Assembly (NCBI GenBank): GCA_902727935.1
Contig: CACVAX010000052.1
Span: forward strand, 1-64,000
Origin: an uncultured Sulfurovum sp.
GTDB taxonomy: Bacteria; Campylobacterota; Campylobacteria; Campylobacterales; Sulfurovaceae
Length of the DNA: 64,000 nucleotides
Direction: 5' to 3'
The notes beneath the pieces were generated by a model. That model was given only the letters and a program-made list of their open reading frames with translations. It searched no databases and was not told where the DNA came from. This document shows positions 16,313 through 26,150 of this stretch, one piece after another; position 1 is the stretch's first letter, and the number at the start of each line of letters is the position of its first letter. Position numbers and translations under genes: made by a program.

Positions 16313-16702
16313 ATGACTCATGTGATTAACAGTAATCCATATTTAGGTATCTTCTTCTTGTTTATTGTGACTATAGTGGCATTTAATGCAACACTTTTAG
16401 CAGCACGATTTGTAAGTAGAAGAATGGCAAGGCTCGACACGGAGAAGTTGAAGCTGACGATTTATGAATGTGGACCAGAGGTTACGAAACAACCCAATAC
16501 CATTTCAACGCAGTTTTATTTGATTGCACTTTTGTTTATTTTGTTTGATGTAGAAATTATCTTTATGTTTCCATGGGCAATTGACTTTAAACTTCTTGGT
16601 TGGTTTGGATTTGCAGAGATGATTTTGTTTCTTTTACTTTTAACAATTGGATTTATTTACGCATGGAAAAAAGGAGCACTTGAATGGCACAGCATCAAGT
16701 AA
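16313..16702 (+). CDS. nuoA: NADH-quinone oxidoreductase subunit A
   Basis: 129 residues, three transmembrane helices, with the family motif YECGPE in the first loop. It is part of the membrane arm of complex I near the quinone site. The start is ATG 16313, six bases after AAAGGAG (16301-16307); an upstream in-frame TTG at 16295 is not needed. First gene of the first nuo block; it overlaps nuoB by 19 bp. Confidence 0.96.
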   Translation: MTHVINSNPYLGIFFLFIVTIVAFNATLLAARFVSRRMARLDTEKLKLTIYECGPEVTKQPNTISTQFYLIALLFILFDVEIIFMFPWAIDFKLLGWFGFAEMILFLLLLTIGFIYAWKKGALEWHSIK

Positions 16703-17202
16703 ATTATGCCTCTTCTGGAGGACTACCCGTAGCTTTAACTACGGTTGATCATTTAGTAAACTGGGGACGAAGTAATTCACTTTGGCCTTTAACGTATGGA
16801 CTCGCATGTTGTGCGATTGAGATGATGGCAACAGGTGGTAGCCGTTATGACTTCGATAGATTTGGTACTATTTTTAGAGCCAGTCCACGACAATCAGATG
16901 TGATGATTTTGGCTGGAACATTGTCTAAAAAACATGCTGAATTTGCCAGAAGATTGTATGACCAAATGACAGAACCTAAATGGGTAATCTCTATGGGTTC
17001 ATGTGCCAATACAGGGGGGATGTTTAACACTTACTCAACGGTTCAAGGTGTTGACAGAATTATTCCTGTTGACATTTATTTACCTGGTTGTGCCCCTCGT
17101 CCTGAGACACTTCAGTATGCTTTGATGATGCTTCAAAAGAAAATCAGAAAAGAATCTGCAAACATGAACAAAAACACAAAACAAAATTTGAGGTTAATAT
17201 AG
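16684..17202 (+). CDS. nuoB: NADH-quinone oxidoreductase subunit B
   Basis: 172 residues. The ligands of the terminal [4Fe-4S] cluster N2 are visible: the adjacent pair in LACCAIEM (about 41-44), the Cys in GSCANTGG and the Cys in PGCAPRPE. It passes electrons to quinone at the junction of the peripheral and membrane arms. The coding sequence overlaps nuoA and ends 1 bp before nuoC. The C-terminal 15 residues are a polar Lys/Asn tail. Confidence 0.97.
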   Translation: MAQHQVNYASSGGLPVALTTVDHLVNWGRSNSLWPLTYGLACCAIEMMATGGSRYDFDRFGTIFRASPRQSDVMILAGTLSKKHAEFARRLYDQMTEPKWVISMGSCANTGGMFNTYSTVQGVDRIIPVDIYLPGCAPRPETLQYALMMLQKKIRKESANMNKNTKQNLRLI

Positions 17203-17203
17203 T

Positions 17204-17998
17204 ATGAGAAAATATGTACCCAAAGGAAACGTACAAAAAAAGGCGTACTATACCGATAGATTTCATGTTGTTCCAAGCACACCTAGAGAAAAAGTAGAAA
17301 CCGATGCTGTTTATGCAGCACAATTGAAAGCTTTAGAAGCAAAAGTTGAAGTGAAATCATCACGTATCGAGTTGAACTGTATGGTTGTCGAGATTAATCA
17401 TGAAGATAATTTTAAAGCGTTAGAGGCACTTAAGGAAGAGTGTGGTTATGCTATGCTTTCTGAAATGTCGGCTGTGGATTATTTGGCAAAAGATGGAAAC
17501 TTTGAAGTTTTTTATCAGATGTTAAATCTTAAAGAGGTTAAGCGATTACGTTTGGTTATGAGAATAGAGCAGGGCTTAGCTGTTGAGTCAGCTGTACCTC
17601 TTTTTAACTCTGCTAACTTTGCAGAGCGTGAAATGTTTGATATGTTTGGTATTGTTTCTAATAATCATCCATTTATGAAAAGAATTCTTATGCCTGACGA
17701 TTGGGAAGGGAATCCTCTTCTTAAGACTTATCCATTACATGGTGATGAGTTTGCATCATGGTATGAAGTTGATAAAATTTTTGGAAAAGATGCACGTGAA
17801 GCAATTGGTCCAGAAAATAGAGATGAAGCAAAAGTTGAGAGATATGACTCTAAACGTTTCTCAAGAATAGGGTATGAAGTTCCATTTGGTGCTGAAGTAA
17901 CTCCTGAAAATGAGACTGAAACGGCCATTGAGTATTCTAAAACATTCTTAGTTGATTATACTAAGGGTGACACAAAGCAATTAAAAGAAAGAAAGTAG
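17204..17998 (+). CDS. nuoC: NADH-quinone oxidoreductase subunit C
   Basis: 264 residues, the 30-kDa-type subunit. The signature [11 protein letters not shown] lies near 145-155, with [20 protein letters not shown] after it. N- and C-terminal extensions without known function make it longer than the minimal subunit, as usual in Campylobacterota. NuoC and NuoD are separate genes here, unlike the NuoCD fusion of E. coli. It is part of the peripheral arm. Confidence 0.96.
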   Translation: MRKYVPKGNVQKKAYYTDRFHVVPSTPREKVETDAVYAAQLKALEAKVEVKSSRIELNCMVVEINHEDNFKALEALKEECGYAMLSEMSAVDYLAKDGNFEVFYQMLNLKEVKRLRLVMRIEQGLAVESAVPLFNSANFAEREMFDMFGIVSNNHPFMKRILMPDDWEGNPLLKTYPLHGDEFASWYEVDKIFGKDAREAIGPENRDEAKVERYDSKRFSRIGYEVPFGAEVTPENETETAIEYSKTFLVDYTKGDTKQLKERK

Positions 17999-18009
17999 GT
18001 AGAATAGAT

Positions 18010-19239
18010 ATGCAACAACCAAATAAACTTTCCCCATTTTTTGAGAACCTAAATTTTGAACGTGATGACAACACAATGGTGGTTAACTTCGGTCCTCAAC
18101 ACCCTTCAGCACATGGTCAGTTAAGACTTGTTTTAGAGCTAGATGGTGAGCAAGTCGTTAAAGCGTATCCAGATATTGGTTACCTTCATCGTGGTATTGA
18201 AAAAATGGCTGAAAACATGACTTACAATGAGTTTTTACCAACCACAGATAGACTGGACTACATTGCCTCAACTTCAAATAATTATGCTTATGCTTTATCG
18301 GTTGAAAGATTACTTGGCATTGAAGCACCAAGAAGAGCTCAGGTTATTAGAACCATGTTACTAGAGCTTAATAGAATTATTTCTCATCTTTTCTTTATTG
18401 CAACCCATGCCTTGGATGTTGGAGCGATGTCTGTTTTCCTTTACGCCTTCCGTGAACGTGAATTTGCAATGGATTTAATGGAAGATTATTGTGGTGCTAG
18501 ATTAACACACTCGGCTGTAAGAATTGGTGGTGTGCCATTAGACATTCCGTCTGATTGGTTAGAAAACATGGAAAAATTTTGTGCCAATTTAGAGCATGAG
18601 TTAGAACATACTTATAATGCCCTTTTACAACAGAATAGAATTTGGAAAATGCGTCTTGAAAATGTGGGTGTACTTTCAGCTGAAGATGCACTTTCATGGG
18701 GATGTACAGGACCAATGCTTAGAGGTTCAGGAATTGCTTATGATATCCGAAAAGAAGAGCCATATGAACTTTATTCTGAATTGGACTTTGATATTCCTGT
18801 TTCTGATGTTAATGATTCTTATGGACGTTATCGGCTTTACATGGAAGAGATGACACAGTCGATTAGAATTATTAGACAGCTTATGCCAATGTATGAAGGA
18901 ACTGCACCACAGCTCATGGCACATGCTCCTCAATATATTTCAGCACCTAAAGAAGAAATTATGACACAAAACTACGCATTAATGCAACACTTTGTTCTTG
19001 TAACTCAAGGTATGAGACCTCCGAAAGGTGAAGTGTATGTTCCAACTGAATCACCAAAAGGTGAACTTGGGTTCTACATTAAATCTGAAGGTGAACCTTA
19101 TGCTTATCGACTTAAATGTAGAGCACCTTCATTTTTCCATACAGGTCTTCTTCAGCAGATGCTAGTGGGTGTTTATATTGCAGATGTTGTAACCATTATT
19201 GGTACAACAAACATTGTATTTGGTGAGGTAGATAGATAA
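18010..19239 (+). CDS. nuoD: NADH-quinone oxidoreductase subunit D
   Basis: 409 residues, the 49-kDa-type subunit, which forms the quinone pocket with Nuo[13 protein letters not shown] (about 28-39), [11 protein letters not shown] and the C-terminal [14 protein letters not shown] with [18 protein letters not shown] are diagnostic. Its stop overlaps the ATG of the nuoE-like gene by one base. Confidence 0.97.
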   Translation: MQQPNKLSPFFENLNFERDDNTMVVNFGPQHPSAHGQLRLVLELDGEQVVKAYPDIGYLHRGIEKMAENMTYNEFLPTTDRLDYIASTSNNYAYALSVERLLGIEAPRRAQVIRTMLLELNRIISHLFFIATHALDVGAMSVFLYAFREREFAMDLMEDYCGARLTHSAVRIGGVPLDIPSDWLENMEKFCANLEHELEHTYNALLQQNRIWKMRLENVGVLSAEDALSWGCTGPMLRGSGIAYDIRKEEPYELYSELDFDIPVSDVNDSYGRYRLYMEEMTQSIRIIRQLMPMYEGTAPQLMAHAPQYISAPKEEIMTQNYALMQHFVLVTQGMRPPKGEVYVPTESPKGELGFYIKSEGEPYAYRLKCRAPSFFHTGLLQQMLVGVYIADVVTIIGTTNIVFGEVDR

Positions 19240-19649
19240 TGCAAAGATATGATTTAAGACATTTACACGATGATTTTTATGACAGAATGGGTGAACTACT
19301 TGAAACTGGTCTAAATGTTGGTGAAGTGGGAATCTTTATGTTTGAAATAGGTGACTATTCACACATTCAAACTTCAGCTGACTTCATTAAAGAGACAGGT
19401 CATGAACTTATGAATTCTATTAAGTTTAATGAAGTTGATTGGACACTTGTGGTTAAAAAACTTTCTGAAGAGCAAAAACAAGAGCGAAAAGAAGCTGCTG
19501 CTGAAGCTGCAAGAATTGCAGAAGAAAAACGTCTTGAAGAAGAACGTATAGCTGCTGAAAAAGCAGAAGCAAAAGCAAAAGCTGCTGCCGAAAAAGCTGC
19601 TAAAATTGCTGCTGATAAAGCTCTAGAAGAAGAAAATAAAGAAGCTTAA
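19239..19649 (+). CDS. NuoE-position protein of Campylobacterota complex I, cysteine-free
   Basis: 136 residues. The first 80 match the small protein found after NuoD in Campylobacter and Helicobacter complex I loci, where classical NuoE would be. There is no cysteine, so the [2Fe-2S] cluster of true NuoE cannot be present. The last 55 residues are an Ala/Glu/Lys-rich helix, likely a coiled coil. It probably helps dock an alternative electron donor rather than NADH; that role is inferred. Start overlaps the nuoD stop; a strong terminator follows. Confidence 0.85.
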   Translation: MQRYDLRHLHDDFYDRMGELLETGLNVGEVGIFMFEIGDYSHIQTSADFIKETGHELMNSIKFNEVDWTLVVKKLSEEQKQERKEAAAEAARIAEEKRLEEERIAAEKAEAKAKAAAEKAAKIAADKALEEENKEA

Positions 19650-19664
19650 GCTTCTTTCTCCTCT

Positions 19665-19692
19665 AAAACAAAGTAGTCTACTACTTTGTTTT
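19665..19692 (+). terminator. Intrinsic terminator ending nuoA-E-like block
   Basis: A perfect 12-bp stem (19665-19676 with 19681-19692), TCTA loop, ending in TTTT and followed by CTTTCTAT. It lies 15 bases after the nuoE-like stop. Confidence 0.85.
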
Positions 19693-19783
19693 CTTTCTAT
19701 TTATCTATTCAAAGATAATTATTTTCAATAATAGTAAACTCATTTATATGTTATAGTTATACCATACTAGATGGAGTCCTATA

Positions 19784-20272
19784 ATGATATTTATAATAAA
19801 ATGGTTTTTTAGTACACTTATATTTTTACTTTTAACAAGCTCTTTTATCGAAGCCAAAGAGATTATTGGGGCAGTTGAGAGAGTGCGTCTTTTACCTGTG
19901 AATATGGTATTTAAAGCACGTATTGATACAGGTGCAAAAACGACCTCTATTGATGCACGAGACATTAAGTCATTTGAGCGTAATGGAATAAAATGGGTAA
20001 GGTTTGATTGTGTGGATGGAAATAAAAGCAAGACAATTGAGAAAAAAATTTTGAAAATTGTAGAAATCAAACGACATGGAGCAAAACCACAAAATCGTTA
20101 TGTTGTTCAAATGTATGTTGTACTTGCTAATGTTTCACGACTGATTGAAGTAAATTTAAATAATCGAGAACCTTATGAGTACCCTGTACTTATTGGACGT
20201 AATTTTTTAAAAGATTTGTTTATTGTGGATGTGACTAAAAAGTATCGTTTTGAACCAATGAAAGTAAAGTAA
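19784..20272 (+). CDS. Retropepsin-like aspartic protease (RimB/ATP-dependent zinc protease family)
   Basis: 162 residues with a signal peptide or anchor (about 5-22). ARIDTGAKTTSIDA contains the DTG active-site triad of the pepsin-like fold in the family often called putative ATP-dependent zinc proteases, and EYPVLIGRNFL is its second conserved strand. It probably acts in the periplasm. The only gene on the plus strand between the two nuo blocks; it ends 4 bp from the convergent MscS-type gene. Confidence 0.82.
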   Translation: MIFIIKWFFSTLIFLLLTSSFIEAKEIIGAVERVRLLPVNMVFKARIDTGAKTTSIDARDIKSFERNGIKWVRFDCVDGNKSKTIEKKILKIVEIKRHGAKPQNRYVVQMYVVLANVSRLIEVNLNNREPYEYPVLIGRNFLKDLFIVDVTKKYRFEPMKVK

Positions 20273-20276
20273 AATT

Positions 20277-22133
20277 CTATAATTTACGAATGGCTGAACC
20301 TAAAATATTTTTATCTAAAATGGCACTACTTTTTGTTTTTTTCAAGTGTAAATCAAGTTGAGGATAAGGCATTTGGATATTATTTTTAAGTAAAGTTTCA
20401 TGAATCAAAATGAGTAAATTTGATTTGCTAGAGGGACGATATCCTTCTACCCATACAAAGAGGTCAAGCTCTATAAAACTCTCTCCTAAATTACGCATCC
20501 AAACATTAGGTTTTTTACCATAAACATCACGTAATAGTTTAATATCACTGCTCATGACAGCATCAATAATTAAGGAACGCACCATTTTAATATCACTTCC
20601 ATAGGGAATTTTAAAAGGTACATAGATACGTCTAATTTTATCTTCAAATGCTAAATTTAAAACACTTTTGTCTGTTAAATCACTGTTGGGAATAATAATA
20701 TGGGTGTTATCAATGGTACGAATAACCGTAGCACGTAATCCAATATCGAGTACTTTTCCTGCACGTAAATCATCAACACGAATAAAATGTCCAATTTTAA
20801 TGTTTTTCTCACTCATAATTAGGATTCCTGCAATGTAGTTCGCAACCACACTTCTAAGTGCAAAACCAACACCAATAGATAAAGCACCTGCAATAACAGC
20901 CAAGTTGGCAAGACTTAAACCCATGCTAGTGATAGCCATAAAGAGTGAGATTAAAAATATAATGCTAAAGCCAAGGTTTGCAATGACTTTAATAAGCACG
21001 GTACTGATATCTTTACGACGGTTATGGAGTTTTATGAATTGTCGATGGTAAATTTTAGCAATGACAAAGCCAACTAAAAAAATGATTAAGGCTTTAAAAA
21101 TATTAATGGCTAATATGGGTTTTTCATCATAAACAAAAAGAGGTTCATTGAGATAAGTATTTAGAGTGCTATAAAGTGTTTGAAATGTTTCTTTTATAGT
21201 TAGCATAAAATAGTCTGTTGCGTTAAGTTGCTGGTTGGCTAACTCTTTGATTAAAAGATATTTCGCTTTATAGAGTCCATTATCTTTTTTTAAAAGTTTA
21301 TTTAATGTATTCTTCATAAGCTTTTTTTTCTCTAAAAATAAATCAATATTTTTTTCTTGATATTCATAAAAGGCTAAGAGCAAGAGGGTGTCAAAAGATT
21401 TTTTAAGATATTTATTTTTATGTTTAATATTATTTTCTAATTTAAGTTTTAATTGTGTTGAAATTGTTTCCGAAGAGAGGGCTTCTCGCTCTTTGGCTAA
21501 GTTAAGGGCAATAAACTTGGTATCCATTTCTTTTAATGCTTCATCTAAAGTTTCGAGTTCTAAAAGGTAACTATTTGAATTAAACTTAACCTTATATAGA
21601 TGTGTATAAAGTAAATTAGTACCTGATTCAATGCTAATCGAAGCTTTTTCTAATAATGCTTTATTTTTACGTTGTAGCAGTTTATAATAGGCAAATTGAA
21701 GTTGATAGAGTTTTAGATTTTCTTTTTTAGATTCAAGAATATTTTCGATACGGTTTTTTAAAAAAGCCAGTTTATCTTGAACCATCAATTGGTTCTCTTT
21801 AGTAGTCTCTTTTTTTGTTGATATCTTAGCTATATTGTTAAAAAGTTTTAAAAAGTCTTCAATCGAAATTTCTTTTTTCCCATTAAAAGTATTTTCTAAA
21901 ATAAATGGTTTTGCTTGATATTGAATTAACTCTTGTAATTTTGAAAGTAAAATTTTTTCATTTTGAAGACGTTCATTTTGTGCTTCATCCATTATTATGG
22001 TTTGTTCTATCTCTTGCTTCATTTGAGCATAATAAATACTAAGAGCCGTTCTATCTCCCTCATACAGTGTCGAATTAACTTCAGCAGCATAGAAGATATT
22101 TAATGTGAAGATTAAAAAAAGAATTATTTTCAA
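20277..22133 (-). CDS. MscS-family mechanosensitive ion channel with long periplasmic domain
   Basis: 618 residues. A signal peptide (about 1-16) is followed by a long helical, Lys/Leu-rich region of about 320 residues, predicted periplasmic coiled coil, then membrane helices from about 345 to 445. The pore helix and beta domain are typical: ALSIGVGFALRSVVANYIAGILIMSEK followed by IRVDDLRAGKVLDIGLRATVIRT and IIPNSDLTDKSVLN. It is of the larger MscK-like type. It opens under membrane tension to release solutes after osmotic downshock. No link to complex I function is evident. Confidence 0.92.
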   Translation of the reverse strand: MKIILFLIFTLNIFYAAEVNSTLYEGDRTALSIYYAQMKQEIEQTIIMDEAQNERLQNEKILLSKLQELIQYQAKPFILENTFNGKKEISIEDFLKLFNNIAKISTKKETTKENQLMVQDKLAFLKNRIENILESKKENLKLYQLQFAYYKLLQRKNKALLEKASISIESGTNLLYTHLYKVKFNSNSYLLELETLDEALKEMDTKFIALNLAKEREALSSETISTQLKLKLENNIKHKNKYLKKSFDTLLLLAFYEYQEKNIDLFLEKKKLMKNTLNKLLKKDNGLYKAKYLLIKELANQQLNATDYFMLTIKETFQTLYSTLNTYLNEPLFVYDEKPILAINIFKALIIFLVGFVIAKIYHRQFIKLHNRRKDISTVLIKVIANLGFSIIFLISLFMAITSMGLSLANLAVIAGALSIGVGFALRSVVANYIAGILIMSEKNIKIGHFIRVDDLRAGKVLDIGLRATVIRTIDNTHIIIPNSDLTDKSVLNLAFEDKIRRIYVPFKIPYGSDIKMVRSLIIDAVMSSDIKLLRDVYGKKPNVWMRNLGESFIELDLFVWVEGYRPSSKSNLLILIHETLLKNNIQMPYPQLDLHLKKTKSSAILDKNILGSAIRKL

Positions 22134-22249
22134 GAGTATTATCCTAATTTCAGTGAATTTAAGTTTGATATTTTATCATTTTTTATATTTTTCATCCATA
22201 TGGATAGAGAGCCATAGAGAAAAGAAGAAGATTTAATAAAAAGTGGGGG

Positions 22250-22277
22250 ATATTATCCTCAAAAAAGAGGATAATAT
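22250..22277 (-). terminator. Terminator of the flavoprotein gene
   Basis: An 11-bp perfect stem (22250-22260 with 22267-22277) and a loop that reads TTTTTT on the minus strand. It lies just downstream of the stop at 22296. A weak T-rich stretch follows. Confidence 0.65.
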
Positions 22278-22295
22278 AGGTGTAGAAGGTTGAAC

Positions 22296-23294
22296 TTATC
22301 TTTTAGCTACGATGTCATTCATTACAAATGAAGCATGGTTAAATGCCAGTGCAATTGAACCTTGATCTGTTACAACATCACCAATAGTGTAAAGACCTGG
22401 AATGTTTGTTTCAAGTGTTTTCTCATCCATTAATGGTTCATCCCACTTACCTGTTTCAATTTTTGAGTTTACAAGGAAGTCTTTTGGAGATGTTCCACCA
22501 AGAGCAAATACAATTCTTTCATATACTTCAGATGTACCATCAGTAAAGTTTACTTGTACTCTCTCTTCACCTTCGTCTCCTACAGGCTCAACGCTTTCAA
22601 CATCAACACCCATTTTATTGATAAGTGTGCCATCATCAAGGTGCTTGGTTGTCATTTCTGTGTTAAGTGGATTCATTCTTGTAATGGTTGGTTTTCTGTA
22701 GTTAAGCGTAACGGTACAATCTTCCATACCTTCAAGCTCAACAAGACCATATGCGTATTCACCAGCAGTATCTCCACCACCAACAATCATTACTCTTTCA
22801 CCATTGCAAACTTTTGAAAGGTTAAAGTTTAATCTTGGTCTAATCGCTTTAGGGAATTTGTAACCTGGTTTGTTTGGTTTACCCATTCGACCTACAGATA
22901 CAACAACATTTTTAGCCTTAACAACATTGTCTTCACTTAACTTAACGTCAAAAAGTCCATCTTCAGCTTTAACCACATTCCAAATTTCTGTGTCATAGAT
23001 AAATTTGTCTAAAACACCATGACTTGCAAGTAAGTCATCCATTTGTTTAATATACTCTTCTTTTGAACACTCATCAAAACTTACATTTCCTTCAAATTCA
23101 GCTTTACGACCCATCCAGTCTTTATCAACTCTTTTACCTTTTTTGTAAAACTTGTGAATCATGTCGTTGTGTGTTGATGCTTTATCTACTACTAAAATGT
23201 TATTAATACCAGCTAATTTTGCCTCAATGGCAGTTGCCATTCCTCCAGGTCCTGCACCTATAATTGCAATGTCTACTACTTTTTCAGAAGCCAT
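22296..23294 (-). CDS. Thioredoxin-reductase-like FAD/NAD(P)-binding oxidoreductase without CxxC
   Basis: 332 residues. FAD-binding IIGAGPGGMATAIEA at about 10-24, NAD(P)-binding MIVGGGDTAGEYAYG near 169-183, and a closing TNIPGLYTIGDVV show the two-dinucleotide-fold layout of thioredoxin reductases. There is no CxxC redox pair, so it is not a thioredoxin reductase. It resembles YpdA-type or ferredoxin-NAD(P) reductase-type enzymes. Its placement between the nuoE-like gene and nuoG, in a genome locus lacking nuoF, makes it a candidate electron-input protein; this is conjecture. Confidence 0.85.
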   Translation of the reverse strand: MASEKVVDIAIIGAGPGGMATAIEAKLAGINNILVVDKASTHNDMIHKFYKKGKRVDKDWMGRKAEFEGNVSFDECSKEEYIKQMDDLLASHGVLDKFIYDTEIWNVVKAEDGLFDVKLSEDNVVKAKNVVVSVGRMGKPNKPGYKFPKAIRPRLNFNLSKVCNGERVMIVGGGDTAGEYAYGLVELEGMEDCTVTLNYRKPTITRMNPLNTEMTTKHLDDGTLINKMGVDVESVEPVGDEGEERVQVNFTDGTSEVYERIVFALGGTSPKDFLVNSKIETGKWDEPLMDEKTLETNIPGLYTIGDVVTDQGSIALAFNHASFVMNDIVAKR

Positions 23295-23395
23295 GTTTTT
23301 TGTCCTTATGATGTTAATTTAAAAATTTATGAAATATAGCATTAGTAGCTTTAACATTTAATTGATAGGTATAATTATATTATAGATTATCTAGC

Positions 23396-23616
23396 CTTAT
23401 GAGTATAGGGGTAACAGTAGTAGCTTTTTTAGCCATAGATATAAGAGTTATGTGTTTAAAATTGATACATTTTAATTAATAAAAGAAAGTAGAGTAATAG
23501 TTTAACATAGCTATAGTGTAGCATTAAAAACTCTTATGAGTATAGAAGTAACAGTCATAAATACTCTAAAGCGTTGATAAGCCAAGGGTTCGAAGCGTGT
23601 TTAAAATTGATACACA
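23396..23616. repeat. Two diverged copies of an intergenic repeat upstream of nuoG
   Basis: A composite unit occurs twice. CTTATGAGTATAG-nn-GTAACAGT is at 23396-23418 and 23533-23554, and GTGTTTAAAATTGATACA is at 23452-23469 and 23597-23614. The parts are about 57 and 64 bp apart, so the copies have diverged by indels. The 511-bp gap (23295-23805) has no gene. Function unknown; TTGATACA could serve as a -35-like element in both copies. Confidence 0.7.
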
Positions 23617-23731
23617 TCTATAATTAAATGCATAGAGTCACTTAGCTTTTGATTGAGGATTAAGTGCATCTTTGATATCCTCTTTCTAAATTTAGTATAT
23701 TGACTTGAACAGAGTGAAGAATTAAAAAAGT

Positions 23732-23783
23732 AAGTCTCAAATTAACCACACCATGATTAGGAGGTGTTGTTAACTTGGGACTT
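23732..23783 (+). promoter_or_regulatory. 21-bp inverted repeat in the nuoG leader
   Basis: Arms 23732-23752 and 23763-23783 pair over 21 bases with three mismatches or wobbles, around a 10-base loop. AGGAGG spans the loop and right arm but is 42 bases before the nuoG ATG, which has its own AGGA at 23794-23797. A hairpin this size should form in the nuoG-N leader RNA and could protect, process or attenuate the transcript. Confidence 0.6.
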
Positions 23784-23805
23784 AGTTAAAAGATAGGAAA
23801 CAACA

Positions 23806-26148
23806 ATGAGTGAAGTACAAATAGTAGACAACATGATTGACATCACAATTGATGGTGTTGAGTATAAGGCTAAAGAGGGTGAGTATATTCTGAATGCTGC
23901 AAGAGCTAATGAAGTATTTATTCCTGCAATATGCTATCTGACAAGGTGTTCACCAACACTTGCTTGTCGTATCTGTTTAGTAGAAGCTGATGGTAAACAA
24001 GTATATGCATGTAACTCAAAAGTTAAAGAGGGAATGCAGATTACAGTTGATACACCAGATATCTTAGCAGAGCGTAGAGCAATGATGGAAGTTTACGATG
24101 TAAACCATCCACTACAATGTGGTGTTTGTGATCAGAGTGGTGAGTGTGAGCTTCAAAACTATACACTTGAATTGCAAGTAGATTCTCAATCTTACAGTAT
24201 TCCAGATACCAAAAGAGAGACTACAAACTGGTCATCAGTTTTACACTATGATCCAGGTTTATGTATCGTATGTGAACGTTGTACGACTATCTGTAAAGAT
24301 ATGATTGGTGACTCTGCGATTACAACAGCCAAACGTGGTGGTGAAGCATTGGATAAGTCTTGGAAAGAGAACATGCCAAAAGATGCTTATGCCATGTGGA
24401 ACAAGCTTCAAAAGTCGGTTATTGCTCCAAGTAACGGTACCGACTCGACAGATTGTTCTGATTGTGGTGAGTGTATTTCTGTTTGTCCTGTTGGTGCGTT
24501 GGTAAGTAGAGACTTTGTTTACTCTTCAAATGCTTGGGATTTAAAACGAATTCCAGCTGTCTCTGCTCACTCTTCTGATGGTTTTGCAATTTACTACGAA
24601 ACAAAACCAGCTGCCATCGAAGATAGAAGTGAAAAAATATTCCGTGTTACCAATGAGTGGAACTTCGTTTCTCTTGATGGTGCTGCAAGATTTGGATATG
24701 ACTTTGAAAATGAGGGTGTATCTAAAGACCAAGAAGCATTTAAAGCAGCTGTTGAAGCTGTGAAAAATGCTGGGACTATTAGATTTAATTCACTAATTAC
24801 AAATGAAGAAGCTTTAATGCTTCAGACTTTAAAAGAAAAAACGGGTGTTAAGCTTTATAACCCAGAAGTGAGACCTTTCCAAAAATTTTTAAAACTTTAT
24901 TCAGATGCTTCTGGTGCGTCACTTTATAATGGTACAACTGACACAGCATTAAAATGTGACTTTGTTGTTTCTGTTGGTGGTGCATTAAGAAATGATAGCC
25001 CTGGAATGAAATATGCATTCAACAATATCCAAAAAATGAACAAGGGTGCAGGAATGTACTTCCATCCTGTAGGTGACAAACTTATTCCTACTTTTGGTAA
25101 AACAGTTGAAACATTTACACATAAAGCTGGTTTAGAAGAAGCAACACTTTATTTACTTCTTGATTTATTTGCTGATGCAGATAAATTACCTTCTGATGTT
25201 AAAGATTATGTTGCTGGATTAAACAGAGATGACCTATTAACACTTCTAGGTGCAGATGCTGAAGCCTTTAACAAAGGTTTTGACAAGATGATGAAGAAAA
25301 AAGAGCGTTTTGTTCTTATGGTTGGTGAAGATTATTATGGTCATGCAAAAGCTGAAAACCTTGCTAAACTAATTGTACTTTTAGAAGAAGCAGCTGGTTT
25401 TCAAGTGCTTATGAACCCACCAAAATCAAATGCTTTAGGGGTTGCACTTATTTGTGATCTTGATGATGAAGCTACTGGTTCTACAGTTGGTTATAATGAA
25501 AATGGTGACTTTAAACTATCTGCTCTTGGAACAGGTGACTTAGACATGCCAGCACTTAATCAACAAGAAGGAACATTTACAACGTTAAATAAAAGAGTTG
25601 TTCCTACCAATGTTGCGATGGCATATGGTGGATATGTTTTAAATGACATCATGGCTGAAATTATGGATGCACCAAGAGAGACTATTGAGTGGACACCACA
25701 TTTACCAACTGATAAGGGTTACCAAGCAATGGAGTTTGACGATATGTTAAACACATTTGATAACTCTGGACAAGATAACCGTGGTTATTTATTGAATCTT
25801 ACTTTTGCAGATGTTGAACTTCCTACGACTGAAAAGTTTGATGAAAATGATGCACTTGATGGTGACATTGTTTACAGATGTAATCCTCCAAGACAATTTA
25901 ATGACTTCTCTGATAAAGCACATCAAATTTTTGAAGCTTTTGGTCTTTACGCAAGTCCTGAGCGTGCTGAAACTTTAGGTTCAAAAGCAGAGATCTTATT
26001 CAAAGATGGAAAAATTACAGTTGATGTAATTGTTGATAACAAAATGGAAGGTGACGTTGTTGCACTTTCTGATTTTAAATCAGCAGAAAATGTTTATGAG
26101 CTTTTTGGTGCTTCAAGATACCAAAAAGTTACAATTAGGAAGGTGTAA
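23806..26148 (+). CDS. nuoG: NADH-quinone oxidoreductase subunit G
   Basis: 780 residues, the largest peripheral-arm subunit, carrying several iron-sulfur clusters. Visible ligand sets are the N-terminal [2Fe-2S] region (CYLTRCSPTLACRIC and YACN), HPLQCGVCDQSGEC, CIVCERCTTIC and CSDCGECISVCP. The last 500 residues are the molybdopterin-oxidoreductase-like domain, strongly diverged, as expected. It starts the second nuo block, separate from nuoA-E-like by 4.1 kb. The start has AGGA nine bases upstream. Confidence 0.95.
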   Translation: MSEVQIVDNMIDITIDGVEYKAKEGEYILNAARANEVFIPAICYLTRCSPTLACRICLVEADGKQVYACNSKVKEGMQITVDTPDILAERRAMMEVYDVNHPLQCGVCDQSGECELQNYTLELQVDSQSYSIPDTKRETTNWSSVLHYDPGLCIVCERCTTICKDMIGDSAITTAKRGGEALDKSWKENMPKDAYAMWNKLQKSVIAPSNGTDSTDCSDCGECISVCPVGALVSRDFVYSSNAWDLKRIPAVSAHSSDGFAIYYETKPAAIEDRSEKIFRVTNEWNFVSLDGAARFGYDFENEGVSKDQEAFKAAVEAVKNAGTIRFNSLITNEEALMLQTLKEKTGVKLYNPEVRPFQKFLKLYSDASGASLYNGTTDTALKCDFVVSVGGALRNDSPGMKYAFNNIQKMNKGAGMYFHPVGDKLIPTFGKTVETFTHKAGLEEATLYLLLDLFADADKLPSDVKDYVAGLNRDDLLTLLGADAEAFNKGFDKMMKKKERFVLMVGEDYYGHAKAENLAKLIVLLEEAAGFQVLMNPPKSNALGVALICDLDDEATGSTVGYNENGDFKLSALGTGDLDMPALNQQEGTFTTLNKRVVPTNVAMAYGGYVLNDIMAEIMDAPRETIEWTPHLPTDKGYQAMEFDDMLNTFDNSGQDNRGYLLNLTFADVELPTTEKFDENDALDGDIVYRCNPPRQFNDFSDKAHQIFEAFGLYASPERAETLGSKAEILFKDGKITVDVIVDNKMEGDVVALSDFKSAENVYELFGASRYQKVTIRKV

Positions 26149-26150
26149 AT

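Noticed and set aside
19641-19654. GAAGCTTAAGCTTC palindrome as an operator
   Set aside because: It spans the stop of the nuoE-like gene and is explained by the Ala/Glu-rich coding end plus the terminator leader.
23763-23796. Leader peptide started by the AGGAGG in the nuoG leader
   Set aside because: The only start is a TTG two bases after the AGGAGG, which is too close, and the 9-codon peptide has no regulatory codon run.
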